14,529 nt of DNA from Flavobacteriales bacterium UBA7443. GTDB lineage: Bacteria; Bacteroidota; Bacteroidia; Flavobacteriales_D; Sanyastnellaceae. Position numbers and translations under genes: made by a program. The DNA lies in assembly GCA_002477505.1 (NCBI GenBank), contig DLQB01000163.1, positions 1-14,529 of the forward strand, in the 5' to 3' direction. Shown here piece by piece: positions 14,503 through 14,529 of this stretch; within the stretch, counting starts at the first letter, position 1; every line of letters starts with the position of its first letter. The notes beneath the pieces were generated by a model. It made no database searches, was not told the origin of the DNA, and worked only from the letters and a program-made list of their open reading frames with translations.

Positions 14503-14529
14503 TGCGTCATTCCATAAAAAAAGCGCTCA
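14503..14529 (+). CDS. Possible start of the next gene (truncated by window edge)
   Basis: ATG at 14503 opens a frame reading MRHSIKKAL to the window end, with a basic N-terminus like the start of an exported or membrane protein. An in-frame TTG at 14493 could also be used. The gap after alaS would be 29 bases. With nine codons visible nothing can be said of function. The A-run at 14514-14521 followed by GCGCT could instead be the left arm of a terminator hairpin. Confidence 0.25.

Noticed and set aside
1..14529. Search for CRISPR arrays, tRNA/rRNA genes, insertion sequences, phage or defence genes
   Set aside because: No spaced repeats, tRNA-like cloverleaves, transposase motifs or defence-type domains were seen; coding genes fill nearly all the window.

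Overview
The window reads as chromosomal DNA of a Bacteroidota bacterium, probably a Flavobacteriales-like free-living lineage, although the exact family cannot be fixed from the sequence. Four things point that way. There is a type IX secretion (T9SS) sorting domain on one secreted enzyme. Promoters are of the TTG-N19-TAnnTTTG type. Starts lack purine-rich Shine-Dalgarno sequences. The MerR - M23 peptidase - alaS neighbourhood is one I associate with this phylum. Base composition is close to 50% GC and no foreign-looking island stands out.

Layout. Positions 1-1438 (minus strand) hold the str operon: rpsL, rpsG and the first 184 codons of fusA, with a textbook promoter at 1498-1527. From 1719 a plus-strand run follows: pcrA/uvrD helicase, an unrecognised lipoprotein coupled to it by an ATGA overlap, an alpha/beta-hydrolase esterase, and a secreted deiminase that resembles Porphyromonas gingivalis PPAD in both domain order and active-site residues. 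A strong bidirectional terminator (7339-7369) ends this run and also serves the convergent minus-strand gene for a Bax inhibitor-1 family membrane protein. Next come a minus-strand pterin pair (PTPS/QueD-type enzyme and GTP cyclohydrolase I, overlapping by one base) and a divergently transcribed ADP-heptose epimerase gene (hldD). HldD converges on a MerR-type regulator. A membrane-anchored M23 endopeptidase gene lies upstream of merR on the same strand, and alaS is divergent from it. The last 56 bases hold only the possible start of another gene.

Most of the window is housekeeping: translation (rpsL, rpsG, fusA, alaS), DNA repair (pcrA), pterin synthesis (folE plus PTPS), and envelope functions (hldD, M23 peptidase). 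The accessory part is 4121-7311. The most interesting gene there is the PPAD-like exported deiminase, predicted to convert protein or peptide arginine to citrulline outside the cell. I see no RNA genes, insertion sequences, CRISPR arrays or phage genes. No obviously new multi-gene system is visible.
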